From Demequina gelatinilytica (GTDB lineage Bacteria > Actinomycetota > Actinomycetes > Actinomycetales > Demequinaceae), in assembly GCF_000971115.1 (NCBI RefSeq), contig NZ_BBLV01000013.1, forward strand, positions 19,960-83,959: a DNA stretch of 64,000 bases, given 5' to 3'. A model generated the notes under the pieces. The model saw only the letters and a list, made by a program, of their open reading frames with translations, did not search any database and had not been told where the DNA came from. The translations under genes were made by a program, and so were the position numbers. Shown one piece after another: positions 36,476 to 45,027 of this stretch; position 1 is the first letter of the stretch; every line of letters begins with the position of its first letter.

Positions 36476-36527
36476 CGTCGCCTCCTGCCGGCCGCGTTGT
36501 CAGACCCCGGTGGTCCTCTTATCCCAC

Positions 36528-36533
36528 GACGTT
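36528..36533 (-). promoter_or_regulatory. Putative lexA -10 box
   Basis: TAACGT on the minus strand, 52 nt before the lexA ATG. The LexA-type box at 36554-36569 then overlaps the expected -35 position. Confidence 0.35.
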
Positions 36534-36553
36534 AGGGCAATCCGAGGTCGGAA

Positions 36554-36569
36554 TCAAACATATGTTCGA
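36554..36569. promoter_or_regulatory. LexA-type box 1 in the lexA/LysM-gene intergenic region
   Basis: TCAAAC-ATAT-GTTCGA, one mismatch from TCGAAC-N4-GTTCGA. It lies near the lexA -35 position and just upstream of the LysM gene -35, so it can serve both. Confidence 0.75.
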
Positions 36570-36576
36570 CCGTGTC

Positions 36577-36605
36577 TTGCCAGTGTCGGACCGGAGTGCT
36601 ACAAC
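36577..36605 (+). promoter_or_regulatory. Sigma70-type promoter of the SOS LysM gene
   Basis: TTGCCA (36577-36582), a 17-bp spacer, then TACAAC (36600-36605). This is the best -35/-10 pair in the window. It is flanked upstream by LexA box 1 and downstream by boxes 2 and 3. Confidence 0.65.
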
Positions 36606-36621
36606 TAGAACAAGCGTTCGA
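36606..36621 (+). promoter_or_regulatory. LexA-type box 2, abutting the LysM-gene -10
   Basis: TAGAAC-AAGC-GTTCGA, one mismatch from consensus, starting immediately after the -10 box and covering the expected transcription start. Confidence 0.65.
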
Positions 36622-36637
36622 TCGAACAGGTGTTCGA
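36622..36637 (+). promoter_or_regulatory. LexA-type box 3, directly adjacent to box 2
   Basis: A perfect TCGAAC-AGGT-GTTCGA. It begins on the base after box 2 ends, so the two operators are in tandem with no spacer. Confidence 0.85.
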
Positions 36638-36652
36638 ACCGAGGAGGCAGAG

Positions 36653-36967
36653 ATGAGCATCTACGCACCGCAGACTGTGGAGGCGCGGGCACGCCGCACG
36701 CGTGCAGGCCGTACGCTCGGCGTCACGTTGCTGCTGGCGGCCGCTGCGGTTCTCGGTCCTCAGGCCTTCGCCTCCGATGAGCCCGGCGAGCCGGTGGCGG
36801 TGCACGCCTACACGGTGGCCGCGGGAGAGACCCTGTGGGACATCGCCGCGTCGCTGACCCCGTCGGGCGCAGATGTGCGCGACATGATCATCGAGATCCA
36901 GCACCTCAACGCGATGCCGACGACCGACCTCGCGGCCGGCGAGCAGATCTACCTGCCCGTCCAGTAG
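36653..36967 (+). CDS. SOS-controlled LysM protein (ChiZ/DivS-like position)
   Basis: A 104-residue protein with one hydrophobic segment (about 18-39, possible anchor or signal) and a C-terminal LysM domain (about 48-103: [20 protein letters not shown]...[22 protein letters not shown]) that binds peptidoglycan. In Mycobacterium (Rv2719c/ChiZ) and Corynebacterium (DivS), a small protein divergent from lexA halts division during SOS; the position, LysM domain and LexA boxes here fit that role. Similarity outside LysM is not assessable. GAGGAGG at 36641-36647 is the ribosome binding site. Confidence 0.85.
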   Translation: MSIYAPQTVEARARRTRAGRTLGVTLLLAAAAVLGPQAFASDEPGEPVAVHAYTVAAGETLWDIAASLTPSGADVRDMIIEIQHLNAMPTTDLAAGEQIYLPVQ

Positions 36968-37023
36968 CGCGGGCTGCGGCGCACCCCGCTGCCACGAGAT
37001 TGGGTGCGTCGCGTCGTTCGTGG

Positions 37024-37029
37024 CAGAGT
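37024..37029 (+). promoter_or_regulatory. Possible -10 box for leaderless nrdR mRNA
   Basis: CAGAGT, 6 nt before the nrdR ATG at 37036, with no Shine-Dalgarno. The first base departs from TAnnnT, so this is a weak member of the set. Confidence 0.3.
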
Positions 37030-37035
37030 GAACGC

Positions 37036-37521
37036 ATGCACTGCCCGTTCTGTCGCAACGGCGACTCTCGCGTCATCGACTCCCGCACCGCCGATGACGG
37101 CTCCTCCATCCGTCGGCGCCGCGAGTGCCCCGCATGCGGGAAGCGCTTCACCACGGTCGAGACGGCGAGCCTCTCGGTCCTCAAGCGCAACGGCGTGACC
37201 GAGTCCTTCAGCCGCGACAAGATCGTCTCGGGCGTCAAGAAGGCGTGCCAGGGCAGGCCCGTGAGCGACGACGACCTCGCGCTGCTCGCGCAGCAGGTCG
37301 AGGAGGCCATCCGTGCGAACGGCCAGGCCGAGATCAACGCTCTCGATATCGGCCTGGCCATCCTGCCGCCGCTGCGCCAGCTCGACGAGATCGCATATCT
37401 GCGCTTCGCGAGCGTCTACCAGGCGTTCGACACCCTCGATGACTTCGAGGCCGCGATCGGCCGGCTGCGCGCGGAGGACGCTGCTAGCGCCCGCCCTTCG
37501 GCTTCCGAGGCTTCCGAGTAG
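37036..37521 (+). CDS. nrdR: Transcriptional repressor NrdR
   Basis: A 161-residue NrdR, the zinc/ATP-cone repressor of ribonucleotide reductase genes. Zinc ribbon cysteines C3, C6, C31 and C34 (MHCPFC...CPACGKRF), then the ATP-cone domain from about residue 46 ([24 protein letters not shown]). The last ~12 residues (Ala/Ser-rich) run past the usual family end, and the gene overlaps the convergent helicase gene by 38 bp. Next to lexA and the LysM gene, a common actinobacterial order. Confidence 0.95.
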   Translation: MHCPFCRNGDSRVIDSRTADDGSSIRRRRECPACGKRFTTVETASLSVLKRNGVTESFSRDKIVSGVKKACQGRPVSDDDLALLAQQVEEAIRANGQAEINALDIGLAILPPLRQLDEIAYLRFASVYQAFDTLDDFEAAIGRLRAEDAASARPSASEASE

Positions 37522-39238
37522 AACCACCCTCGAAGCCGCCCTTCGAGGAGCTCTTGCCACCCTTGCCGTACGGCTTGTCGGAGCGTCCGTAGGACTTCCC
37601 GCCGCGGTCGCCACCGCGATCGCGGTCGTAGGAGCCACCCTTGCCGTGGCTCGACCGCCCGTAGGAGCCGGCACCACGGTCATCGCGCCGGGCCGGACGC
37701 TCGTCGCGCTGGGCCTCGCGCTCGGACAGCTGGCGCTCGCGCGCGGCAAGCGCCGCCTCGCGCTCGGACAGGCTCGCCTCCATGCGCGCCAGCCGCTCCT
37801 CCATGCGCTGCGTGGCGGCGAGCATCTCGTCGGCGCGCGCATCGTCGCGCCGAGGACGGTCGTCACGCTCGTCGCGGCGCGGGCGCTCGTCACGGTCCCA
37901 CTTGCGCGCGGGGCGGTCCTCCCAGCGGCGCTCCTGGCGCGGGCCGCGGTCGCCGCGGGCCGGACGGTCGCCACGCCCTGGACGCTCGTAGCGTCCGCGG
38001 CGCTCGGGGCGCTGCGGGCGGGGCTCGCGGACGGGCTCCCACGACGGCTCGCGCGCGCCGGTGAGGTCCTCGAGCATCGCGAGCGACTCGTCGTCCTCGC
38101 CACGCACCTTGCGGAACGTGACGTCGACGCCGGCGCGCTCGAGCATGCGGTCGGTGGAGCGGCGCTGGTGGGGGAGCACCAGCGTGACGACCAGGCCCTC
38201 CTCGCCGGCGCGCGCGGTGCGGCCCGACCGGTGCGTGTAGTCCTTGTGATCCGCGGGCGGGTCGATCTGCATCACCAGGTCGACGTGGTCGACATGGATG
38301 CCGCGCGCCGCGACGTCGGTCGCCACCAGCACGGGGACGTCGCCGGCGCGGAACGCGCTGATCGCGAAGTTGCGCTCCGCCTGAGAGCGGTCGCCGTGGA
38401 TCGCGAGCGCCAGCACGCCTGCCTCACGCATCTCCTCGGCGATCCGCTCGGTCGCGAGCTTGGTGCGCACGAACACGATGGTCCGGCCCTCACGCGCCGC
38501 GATGCGGGTGGCCAGCTGGTACTTCGCGTTCGGGGGGACGTTGAGCACCACGTGGCGCATCGTCGCAGGCTGGTCGTCGCCGCCCGTCACGTCGTGCGTC
38601 ACGGGATCGTGCATGTAGGTCTTCACCAGGCGGTCGACGTCGCCGTCGAGCGTCGCCGAGAACAGGAGCCGCTGGCCGCCCTCGGGCACGCCCGCGAGGA
38701 TCTCGGTGATCTCGTCCATGAAGCCCATGTCGGCCATGTGGTCGGCCTCGTCCATGACGATGAGCTCGAGCTCCGAGAGGTCGGCATGGCCGTTGCGCAC
38801 CAGGTCGGCCATGCGGCCCGGAGTCGCGACCACCAGGTGGACGCCGCGCTCGAGGGCCTGGACCTGCTTGGACATCGACAGACCGCCGGCGACCAGCTTG
38901 AGCGACACGTGCATGGCATGCGCGTAGGGCTCGAGCGCGTCGGAGACCTGCATGCCGAGCTCGCGCGTGGGCACGAGCACGATGGCGCGCGGACGGCGCT
39001 TCGCGGGTCGGGGCCCCGCCGCGAGGCGGACGATGGCGGGCAGCCCGAAGCCGAGCGTCTTGCCCGATCCCGTGCGGGCCTTGCCCAGCACGTCCCGGCC
39101 GGCCATCGCGTCGGCGATGGTGGCGGCCTGGATGGGGAAGGCGGTGACGATGCCGTGACGCTCGAGCGCCTCGACGAGTGCGTCGGGAAGACCGAGCTCG
39201 GCGAAGGAGACGGCGTCGGGGGTATCGGTGGTGTTTAT
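37484..39238 (-). CDS. DEAD-box RNA helicase with an apparent ATA start
   Basis: An ATP-dependent RNA helicase of about 584 residues. Motifs: Q-motif region [19 protein letters not shown]...FPIQ, motif I ARTGSGKT, Ia [41 protein letters not shown]. The tail from about residue 410 is long, Arg/Gly/Asp-rich and low-complexity, as in cold-shock or ribosome-assembly DEAD proteins. The first ATG (39106) lies inside the Q-motif region and would remove it. Upstream in frame there is no ATG, GTG or TTG. The natural start position reads ATA-AAC-ACC (39238), overlapping the serA stop as ATAA, where an ATGA overlap would be expected. Start assignment is therefore uncertain; the gene call is not. Confidence 0.85.
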   Translation of the reverse strand: MNTTDTPDAVSFAELGLPDALVEALERHGIVTAFPIQAATIADAMAGRDVLGKARTGSGKTLGFGLPAIVRLAAGPRPAKRRPRAIVLVPTRELGMQVSDALEPYAHAMHVSLKLVAGGLSMSKQVQALERGVHLVVATPGRMADLVRNGHADLSELELIVMDEADHMADMGFMDEITEILAGVPEGGQRLLFSATLDGDVDRLVKTYMHDPVTHDVTGGDDQPATMRHVVLNVPPNAKYQLATRIAAREGRTIVFVRTKLATERIAEEMREAGVLALAIHGDRSQAERNFAISAFRAGDVPVLVATDVAARGIHVDHVDLVMQIDPPADHKDYTHRSGRTARAGEEGLVVTLVLPHQRRSTDRMLERAGVDVTFRKVRGEDDESLAMLEDLTGAREPSWEPVREPRPQRPERRGRYERPGRGDRPARGDRGPRQERRWEDRPARKWDRDERPRRDERDDRPRRDDARADEMLAATQRMEERLARMEASLSEREAALAARERQLSEREAQRDERPARRDDRGAGSYGRSSHGKGGSYDRDRGGDRGGKSYGRSDKPYGKGGKSSSKGGFEGGSTRKPRKPKGGR

Positions 39239-40431
39239 GAGAGAACTCGCAGTCGTACGGTACCGGGCATGCTCGACAGTGCCCGGACGGCGTCCTCGTC
39301 GAGGCCGGACGCGACGTCCGTCACCACGTAGCCGAGCTCACCACGGGTACCGAGGAGCTGGGCGTCGATGTTGACGTTGTGGGCCGCGAAGACCTGGTTG
39401 ACGGCGGCGAGGACGCCGGGGATGTTCTCGTGCAGGTGGGCGACGCGGTGCGAGCCCTGGACCTGGTCGAGCGAGAGGTTGGGAAGGTTCACGCTGAGCG
39501 ACGTGGACGCGTGGAACACGTAGTCGCGCAGGCGTGTCGCGACGAAGATGCCGATGTCGCGCTGCGCCTCCTCGGTGGACCCGCCGATGTGCGGGGTGAG
39601 GATGACGTTGGGCATGTTCTGGAGCGGCGACTCGAAGGGGTCGCCGGTCTTCTTGGGCTCCTCGGGGAACACGTCGACGGCGCAGCCGCCGATCGCGCCC
39701 GACTCGAGGCCCGCCTTGAGGGCCTCGATGTCGACGATGAAGCCGCGCGAGAGGTTGAGGAAGATCGCGCCGTCCTTCATGGCGGCGAACTGCTCGGGGC
39801 CGAAGAAGCCCTTGTTGCCGCTGCGCCCGTCGACGTGGAGCGTGACGATGTCCGCCTCGGCGAGCAGCGCCTCGAGGGTGGGCATGCGTGTCGCGTTGCC
39901 CAGCGCGAGCTTCTCGGCGCTGTCGTAGAAGATCACGTTCATGCCGAGGGCCTCGGCGATCACGGACAGCTGCGAGCCGATGTTGCCGTAGCCGACGATG
40001 CCGAGCGTGCGGCTGCGGATCTCGTGCGCGCCGGCGGCGGACTTGGACCACACGCCCTCATGCAGGCTGCGGTTGTGGTCCGGCAGGCGGCGGGTGAGCG
40101 AGATCATCTCGGACACCGCCATCTCGACCACCGAGCGCGTGTTGGAGAACGGCGCGTTGAACGCCGCGATGCCGTGGCGCGCCGCCGCCGCGAGATCGAT
40201 CTGGTTGGTGCCGATCGAGAACGCCCCCACCGCGATGAGGTCCGGACACGCCTCGATGACGCGCTCGGTGAGCTGGGTCTTCGAGCGGATGCCGAGCAGC
40301 TGGACGCCCTGGAGGGCGGCGATGAGCTCGTCCTCGTCCATGGCCCCGGCGTGGTTCTCCACGGCGATGCCTGCGGCCTCGAGGATCTCGGTGGCCTTGA
40401 CGGAAAGGTTCTCTAGAAGGAGTGCGCGCAC
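39235..40431 (-). CDS. serA: D-3-phosphoglycerate dehydrogenase
   Basis: A 398-residue SerA that oxidises 3-phosphoglycerate to 3-phosphohydroxypyruvate, the first step of serine synthesis. NAD-binding motif GIVGYGNIGSQL near residue 146, catalytic region with NLSRGFIVD and the histidine of TPHIGGSTEEAQ, and a C-terminal ACT domain (from about 325: NLPNLSLDQVQGSHRVAHLHENIPGVLAAVNQVF) for serine feedback. This is the shorter E. coli-like architecture. GTG start at 40431. The DEAD-box gene is immediately downstream with overlapping ends. Confidence 0.95.
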   Translation of the reverse strand: MRALLLENLSVKATEILEAAGIAVENHAGAMDEDELIAALQGVQLLGIRSKTQLTERVIEACPDLIAVGAFSIGTNQIDLAAAARHGIAAFNAPFSNTRSVVEMAVSEMISLTRRLPDHNRSLHEGVWSKSAAGAHEIRSRTLGIVGYGNIGSQLSVIAEALGMNVIFYDSAEKLALGNATRMPTLEALLAEADIVTLHVDGRSGNKGFFGPEQFAAMKDGAIFLNLSRGFIVDIEALKAGLESGAIGGCAVDVFPEEPKKTGDPFESPLQNMPNVILTPHIGGSTEEAQRDIGIFVATRLRDYVFHASTSLSVNLPNLSLDQVQGSHRVAHLHENIPGVLAAVNQVFAAHNVNIDAQLLGTRGELGYVVTDVASGLDEDAVRALSSMPGTVRLRVLS

Positions 40432-40534
40432 GGGCGCTATCGTCTCGCACTTCCGTCCCTTCTCCAACTCGGGCAGTGCCTCGGATGATGCCGATGCGCG
40501 ACTTGCCCCGTCCGCGCCGTGGGAGAGTGGCGTC

Positions 40535-41344
40535 ATGAGGCAGGCGGGCAGGTTCGCGGTGGTCGTGATCGTGGGCGCCGCGCTCTTCGCCGCCGGTGCG
40601 TGGTGGAAGGGCGTCACCTGGTCGGACCTGCGCCACTGGGGCACGCCGCGCAACGCCATCGAGATCGACGGCCAGACCGTCCGGATCCCGGTCGCGCAGG
40701 GATCGGATCAGCGCGTGCTTCCGGAGGTCGAGGTCGACACCGTCGGCTCCTACGACCTGCTGTTCCGTGACGGCGGCCCCGATGGCGGCCCGGTGAGGTA
40801 CGACCCGTGCCGGCCGCTCGAGTACGTGATCGCGCAGGACGGCATGCCCGAAGGGTTCGTCCCGACCGTCCAGGCGGCGGTCGCATCGGTGTCGGAGGCG
40901 ACCGGGCTCGCGTTCGCGTACGAGGGCTTCACCGACGAGGTGGCCGACTTCGACCGCGCGCTCGTGCAGGAGCGGTACGGCGACAGGTTCGCCCCGATCG
41001 TGATCGGCTTCCAGACCGAGGCCCAGAACCCGGACCTCGCGGGCACCGTCACCGGGCTCGGAGGCTCGAGCGCGGTGCCGGGGGCCTACGGCGACGCGCA
41101 GTACCTGCGTTCGGGCGTGGTGATCATCGACGGCGAGGACGTCGCGCGCATCCTCGACGGCGCCGACGGCCAGGCGCTCGCACAGGCGGTCGTCGCGCAT
41201 GAGCTCGGGCACGTGGTGGGGCTCGCGCACGTGGGAGACACGCATGAGCTCATGCACGAGTCGAACCTGCGGCTCCTCGACTGGGGCCCGGGCGACCTGG
41301 CCGGGCTCGCGCTCGCCGGTGCGGGGGAGTGCGAGCCGCGCTGA
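40535..41344 (+). CDS. Membrane-anchored metzincin-type metalloprotease
   Basis: A 269-residue protein with an N-terminal membrane anchor or signal (about 7-25: VVVIVGAALFAAGAWW) and a C-terminal zinc-protease domain. The zinc motif HELGHVVGLAH, residues 222-232, fits HExxHxxGxxH of matrixin-like metzincins, and a downstream Met (ELMHESN) could be the Met-turn. The middle part (PLEYVIAQDGMPEGFVPTVQAAVASVSEATGLAFAYEG) resembles the start of such domains. The active site would face outside the cell. Substrate unknown. It converges on the helicase gene with a 7-nt gap. Confidence 0.8.
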   Translation: MRQAGRFAVVVIVGAALFAAGAWWKGVTWSDLRHWGTPRNAIEIDGQTVRIPVAQGSDQRVLPEVEVDTVGSYDLLFRDGGPDGGPVRYDPCRPLEYVIAQDGMPEGFVPTVQAAVASVSEATGLAFAYEGFTDEVADFDRALVQERYGDRFAPIVIGFQTEAQNPDLAGTVTGLGGSSAVPGAYGDAQYLRSGVVIIDGEDVARILDGADGQALAQAVVAHELGHVVGLAHVGDTHELMHESNLRLLDWGPGDLAGLALAGAGECEPR

Positions 41345-41351
41345 ACGCCCG

Positions 41352-43532
41352 CTACACCGCCAGGCCGTGCGGCAGCGGCGCGCGGTGGACCACCTCGAGC
41401 CGACGCGTCGGACGCGTGAGCGCGACGTAGAGGTCGCCGGGGCGCTCCGCGATCTCCGCAGGCTCCACGACCACGGCCACATCGAACTCGAGCCCCTTGG
41501 ACTCGCGTGCCGTGTACACGTCGACGGTTGCGGGGAGGGCGCCCCGGAGCGCGCCGTGCATACGCGGGGGAGCGATCACGGCGACCAGGCCGCCCTCGCC
41601 CTCCGCGAAGGCACTCGCGTGCACGCGGGCGATCCGCGCCGCCTCCGCGACGGCATCGTCCGCGCGCGTGGCGGCGGTCGAGTCGTCGAGCTCCCTCGCC
41701 GCGCGCAGCTCGCTCACGGGAAGGCGGGCCGCCTTGGCGTACGCCTGCGCGGCGTCCGCGACCGCGGCGGGGATGCGGTAGGAGATGGTGAGCTCACGCA
41801 GCTCCCAGCCGGTCTGGAACAGCGGGTCCATGGTCTCGGGCCACCACCGGGTGCCCGCGACGGACGTGGTCTGCGCGACGTCGCCCACGATCGTGAAGGA
41901 GCGCGTGGGGCAGCGCCGGACCAGCATCCGCCATGCCATCGCGCTCAGCTCCTGAGCCTCGTCCACGACCACGTGGCCATAGGTCCAGGTGCGATCGCCG
42001 CGTGCGCGCTCGGCGACGGACAGACGGGCGGTACCGCCCTTCATGCGGGACGCGAGGTCCTCGGCGGTCACCATGCCTCCGTCGCCGAACGTGTCGAGCA
42101 CGTCCTTGGCATACTGGATCTCCTCCGCGGACGGCTCGTCGGAGCGACGCGCCCTCCCACCGGGAAGGTCGCCCAGCAGCTCGGCGGCCTCGTCGAGCAG
42201 CGGCACGTCCGCCTCCGTGAACGGAGCGGAGGCGGGGCGCAGCAGGAGGTCGCGCTCGTCCTGGGAGAGCATGCGCGCGGCGTTGTCGAGGAGGTGCGGC
42301 TTGGAGAACAGGTCGCGCAGCAGCTGCTCGGGAGCGAGGGGGAGCCAGCACAGGTTGATCGCGATGCGCACGTTGCGGTCGTCGCGCACGTCGCGCTCGA
42401 GCTCGAACCGGTCCTCGTCCGAGTACACCTCGAGCTGCTCGACCAGCTGGCGTGTGAGCCGCCCGATCATGTCCTTCGCGAACACGGCGCGGGCCTCGTT
42501 GTGGGGGCGCCCGTCGCGGCGGGCACGCGCCTGCGCGTCCTTGACGTCGCCGCGGCGGATGGTCACGGTCCGGCCGTCGATACGGATCTCGCGGTCGGCG
42601 CGCGGCACGCGCTGGCGCTCGCGGACCGCAGCCTTGATCACGTCGGCCATGAGGGTGCGGCCCTTGATCTCCGCGGAGGCGTCGGGCTCGACCGCGGTGG
42701 CCGTCACGCCTGGCACGAGCCCGGCGAGCGTGGTGGACACGGCGCCGGTCTCGCCGAGCGACGGCAGCACGTGGTCGATGTACCGGAGGAACGTCCTCGA
42801 CGGTCCGATGAGCAGCACGCCGCGCGACTCGAGCTGCTCGCGGTGGTGATAGAGAAGGAAGGCGGCGCGGTGAAGCGCGACGGCGGTCTTGCCGGAGCCA
42901 GGTCCGCCCTGGACCACGAGCGCGCCGGCCATGGGCGCGCGGATCACCGCATCCTGCTCGGCCTGGATGGTCGCGACGATGTCGCCCATCCGACCGGTGC
43001 GCCGTGCACCGAGCGCCGCGAGGAGCGCGCCCTCGCCGGCGAGGGCCTCATCGGCGCCCATCTCGCGCAGCGCATCGACGTCCAGGACGTCGTCCTCGAC
43101 GGCCGTGACGCGACGTCCCTGCGTGGTGAGGTGACGACGGTTGACCACCTCGCCTGGGTTCGCCGCGGTCGCGGAGTAGAAGGCGCGCGCCGCCGGCGCA
43201 CGCCAGTCCGTGAGGAGCGGGACGTGCTCGGAGTCCGACAGGCCGATGCGGCCGACGTAGAAGCGGTCGCCGTCGCGCAGGTCGAGGCGGCCGAAGCACA
43301 GGCGGTCCTCGACGGCGTCGAGCTGCGCGATGCGGTCCTCGTACAGCGTTGCGAAGGCGTCGCGCTCCGAGCGGTTCTGCGGTGAGCCCGACGGGCCCTC
43401 CTTGCGGATCGCGGCGAGCCTGCCGGTCGCCTCGTCGCGCAACGCGTCGAGCCGTGAGTAGAGGCCGTCGACGACCTCCTGCTCGGGAGCAAGGCCGCTC
43501 CGCTCCGCCGTCAGTCCACGCTCGTTCGCCAT
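41352..43532 (-). CDS. HelD/HelR-like superfamily 1 helicase, RNA polymerase-associated type
   Basis: A 726-residue UvrD/Rep-like protein with the layout of HelD: an N-terminal coiled arm (about 1-100) with a conserved YVGRIGL and TDWRAPAARAFY segment, Walker A VVQGGPGSGKTAVALHR near residue 210, Walker B VVDEAQELS, GDVAQTT, and the C-terminal SYR and VALTRPTRRLEVVH motifs. HelD proteins pull RNA polymerase off DNA, and the actinobacterial HelR subgroup also displaces rifamycins. Whether this one does is unknown. ATG at 43532 is chosen because GGAGGG lies 8-9 nt upstream; ATG at 43538 is too close to it. Confidence 0.87.
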   Translation of the reverse strand: MANERGLTAERSGLAPEQEVVDGLYSRLDALRDEATGRLAAIRKEGPSGSPQNRSERDAFATLYEDRIAQLDAVEDRLCFGRLDLRDGDRFYVGRIGLSDSEHVPLLTDWRAPAARAFYSATAANPGEVVNRRHLTTQGRRVTAVEDDVLDVDALREMGADEALAGEGALLAALGARRTGRMGDIVATIQAEQDAVIRAPMAGALVVQGGPGSGKTAVALHRAAFLLYHHREQLESRGVLLIGPSRTFLRYIDHVLPSLGETGAVSTTLAGLVPGVTATAVEPDASAEIKGRTLMADVIKAAVRERQRVPRADREIRIDGRTVTIRRGDVKDAQARARRDGRPHNEARAVFAKDMIGRLTRQLVEQLEVYSDEDRFELERDVRDDRNVRIAINLCWLPLAPEQLLRDLFSKPHLLDNAARMLSQDERDLLLRPASAPFTEADVPLLDEAAELLGDLPGGRARRSDEPSAEEIQYAKDVLDTFGDGGMVTAEDLASRMKGGTARLSVAERARGDRTWTYGHVVVDEAQELSAMAWRMLVRRCPTRSFTIVGDVAQTTSVAGTRWWPETMDPLFQTGWELRELTISYRIPAAVADAAQAYAKAARLPVSELRAARELDDSTAATRADDAVAEAARIARVHASAFAEGEGGLVAVIAPPRMHGALRGALPATVDVYTARESKGLEFDVAVVVEPAEIAERPGDLYVALTRPTRRLEVVHRAPLPHGLAV

Positions 43533-43571
43533 CGGCATACCCTCCGCACGCCCTGTGTTGACGTCGGCAGG

Positions 43572-43577
43572 GCAGTC
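43572..43577 (-). promoter_or_regulatory. Possible -10 region of the HelD/HelR-like gene
   Basis: The minus strand reads GATAATGAGG across about 43577-43586, giving a GATAAT hexamer roughly 45 nt before the ATG at 43532. No inverted repeat like the rifamycin-associated element was recognised. Coordinates are approximate by a few bases. Confidence 0.3.
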
Positions 43578-43687
43578 CCTCATTATCGCGCGTCTGCGGC
43601 GTGGTCGGAAGCACCCTGGCGCCGGATGTTTTCGCGGAGGGCGAGAACCGGCGACGCCCGGCGCCCCGGGTGGAAGGATGGATGATC

Positions 43688-44611
43688 ATGGAACGATCTC
43701 TGCTGACGTGGGACCCCGACGGCGTCGAGGCGTGGGCCGAGGCCGCGCCGGAGCACGGCGCCGCGCTCCTCCATTCCCTGCGCGGATTCATCGACGCGGG
43801 CCGTGCGGGCGCGCTCGTCGCGGACCACATCCTGGAGATCGGCGAGCCGGTGCGGGTCGCCACGTTCGACATCGACCAGCTGCTCGACTACCGCTCACGG
43901 CGCCCGGAGATGACGTTCTCCGTCAACCAGTGGACGGCGTACGACGAACCCCATCTCGCGCTCGACCTGGTGCGCGACCGCGAGGGCACCCCGTTCCTGC
44001 TGCTCCACGGCTTCGAGCCCGACATCCAGTGGGAGCGGTACATCGCCGCGGTGCGCGGGATCGTCGAGCGGCTCGGCGTGGGGCTCACGCTCGGCTCCCA
44101 TGGCATCCCCATGGCGGTGCCGCACACGCGCGACCTCACGGCGACCATCCACGGCACCGATCCCGACCTGCTGCCCGACACACCCACGATGTTCGGGACG
44201 GTCACGGTGCCGGCGTCGGCGCAGAACCTGCTCGAGTACCGCTTCGGCCAGTGGGGGATCCCCGCGGTGAACGTCGCGGTCCACGTGCCGCACTACCTCG
44301 CACAGTCCTCCTACCCGCAGGCCGCGCAGCGCGCGCTCGAGGGCCTCGAGGACCTCTCCGGGCTCGACCTCGACCCCGGCGCGCTGGACGATGCGGCGGG
44401 CCGCGCGAGCGAGGAGATCGACCGCCAGCTCGCGGAGAGCGAGGAGGTCCAGTCGCTGGTAGAGGCCCTGGAGAACCAGTACGACGCGTTCCACGAGGCC
44501 CGTGGTCAGGGGCTCCCGCTGGAGGGTGGTCTGCCCTCCGCGGACGAGATCGCGGCAGAGTTCGAGAAGTTCCTGCAACAGGAGCGAAGGGATCCCCCCA
44601 CAACGCCCTGA
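43688..44611 (+). CDS. PAC2 family protein
   Basis: A 307-residue protein of the PAC2 (proteasome assembly chaperone 2-like) family, widespread in actinobacteria. Landmarks are AALLHSLRGFIDAGRAG, VATFDIDQLLDYRSRRPEM, LLHGFEPDIQWERYI, LGSHGIPMAVPHTR, and a helical, acidic C-terminus (about 230-300). The family fold is purine-nucleoside-phosphorylase-like; the function in bacteria is not established. ATG at 43688 lies 9 nt after GGAAGGA; an ATG at 43682 is possible but too near the binding site. Confidence 0.83.
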   Translation: MERSLLTWDPDGVEAWAEAAPEHGAALLHSLRGFIDAGRAGALVADHILEIGEPVRVATFDIDQLLDYRSRRPEMTFSVNQWTAYDEPHLALDLVRDREGTPFLLLHGFEPDIQWERYIAAVRGIVERLGVGLTLGSHGIPMAVPHTRDLTATIHGTDPDLLPDTPTMFGTVTVPASAQNLLEYRFGQWGIPAVNVAVHVPHYLAQSSYPQAAQRALEGLEDLSGLDLDPGALDDAAGRASEEIDRQLAESEEVQSLVEALENQYDAFHEARGQGLPLEGGLPSADEIAAEFEKFLQQERRDPPTTP

Positions 44612-44633
44612 TTTCTGCCACACTGGCCCCGGT

Positions 44634-44657
44634 TGCAAGAACGTAGTGTGCAAGAAC
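44634..44657 (+). promoter_or_regulatory. Direct repeat TGCAAGAAC x2 upstream of the cold-shock gene
   Basis: TGCAAGAAC at 44634-44642 and again at 44649-44657, a 15-bp period, about 100 nt before the csp ATG. A regulatory site or promoter part is possible; nothing in the sequence says which protein would bind. Confidence 0.35.
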
Positions 44658-44753
44658 CTGTCTTAGGGGTGGGGACGCGGCATTGCGGCGACAAGGCGCG
44701 GCACGGTGTCACGCCTTCCCGTCACCCGGGCATGAAGGTTAGGAAAGACAGGC

Positions 44754-44957
44754 ATGGCACAGGGCTCTGTGAAGTGGTTCAACGCGGAGAAGGGCTACGG
44801 CTTCATCGCGCAGGACGGCGGCGGCGCGGACGTGTTCGTCCACTACTCGGCGATCGAGACCGACGGCTACCGCACCCTCGAGGAGGCGCAGCGCGTCGAG
44901 TTCGAGGTCACCAACGGTCCGAAGGGCCCGCAGGCGGAGCAGGTTCGCCCGCTCTGA
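44754..44957 (+). CDS. cspA: Cold-shock domain protein
   Basis: A 67-residue CspA-type single-stranded nucleic acid-binding protein, an RNA chaperone. RNP1 KGYGFIAQ and RNP2 VFVHYS are present, and the N-terminal [15 protein letters not shown] is canonical. Ribosome binding site AGGAAAG at 44740-44746. The 142-nt leader before it is long enough for the kind of leader regulation seen in csp genes elsewhere. A strong hairpin follows. Confidence 0.96.
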   Translation: MAQGSVKWFNAEKGYGFIAQDGGGADVFVHYSAIETDGYRTLEEAQRVEFEVTNGPKGPQAEQVRPL

Positions 44958-44974
44958 TCCGACCGGGATCCGAT

Positions 44975-45014
44975 CGACGAAGGCCGTCGCCCGCCAGGGT
45001 GGCGGCCTTCGTCG
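44975..45014 (+). terminator. Terminator after the cold-shock gene
   Basis: CGACGAAGGCCG (44975-44986) pairs with CGGCCTTCGTCG (45003-45014), a 12-bp stem with a further inner GCCCGCC/GGC pairing. It also lies just 14 nt from the stop of the convergent gene at 45028. Confidence 0.75.
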
Positions 45015-45027
45015 TGCCTGGCGGCGG

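Noticed and set aside
43539..43687. Rifamycin-associated element upstream of the HelD/HelR-like gene
   Set aside because: No 19-bp inverted repeat of that type was found between the gene and its divergent neighbour.
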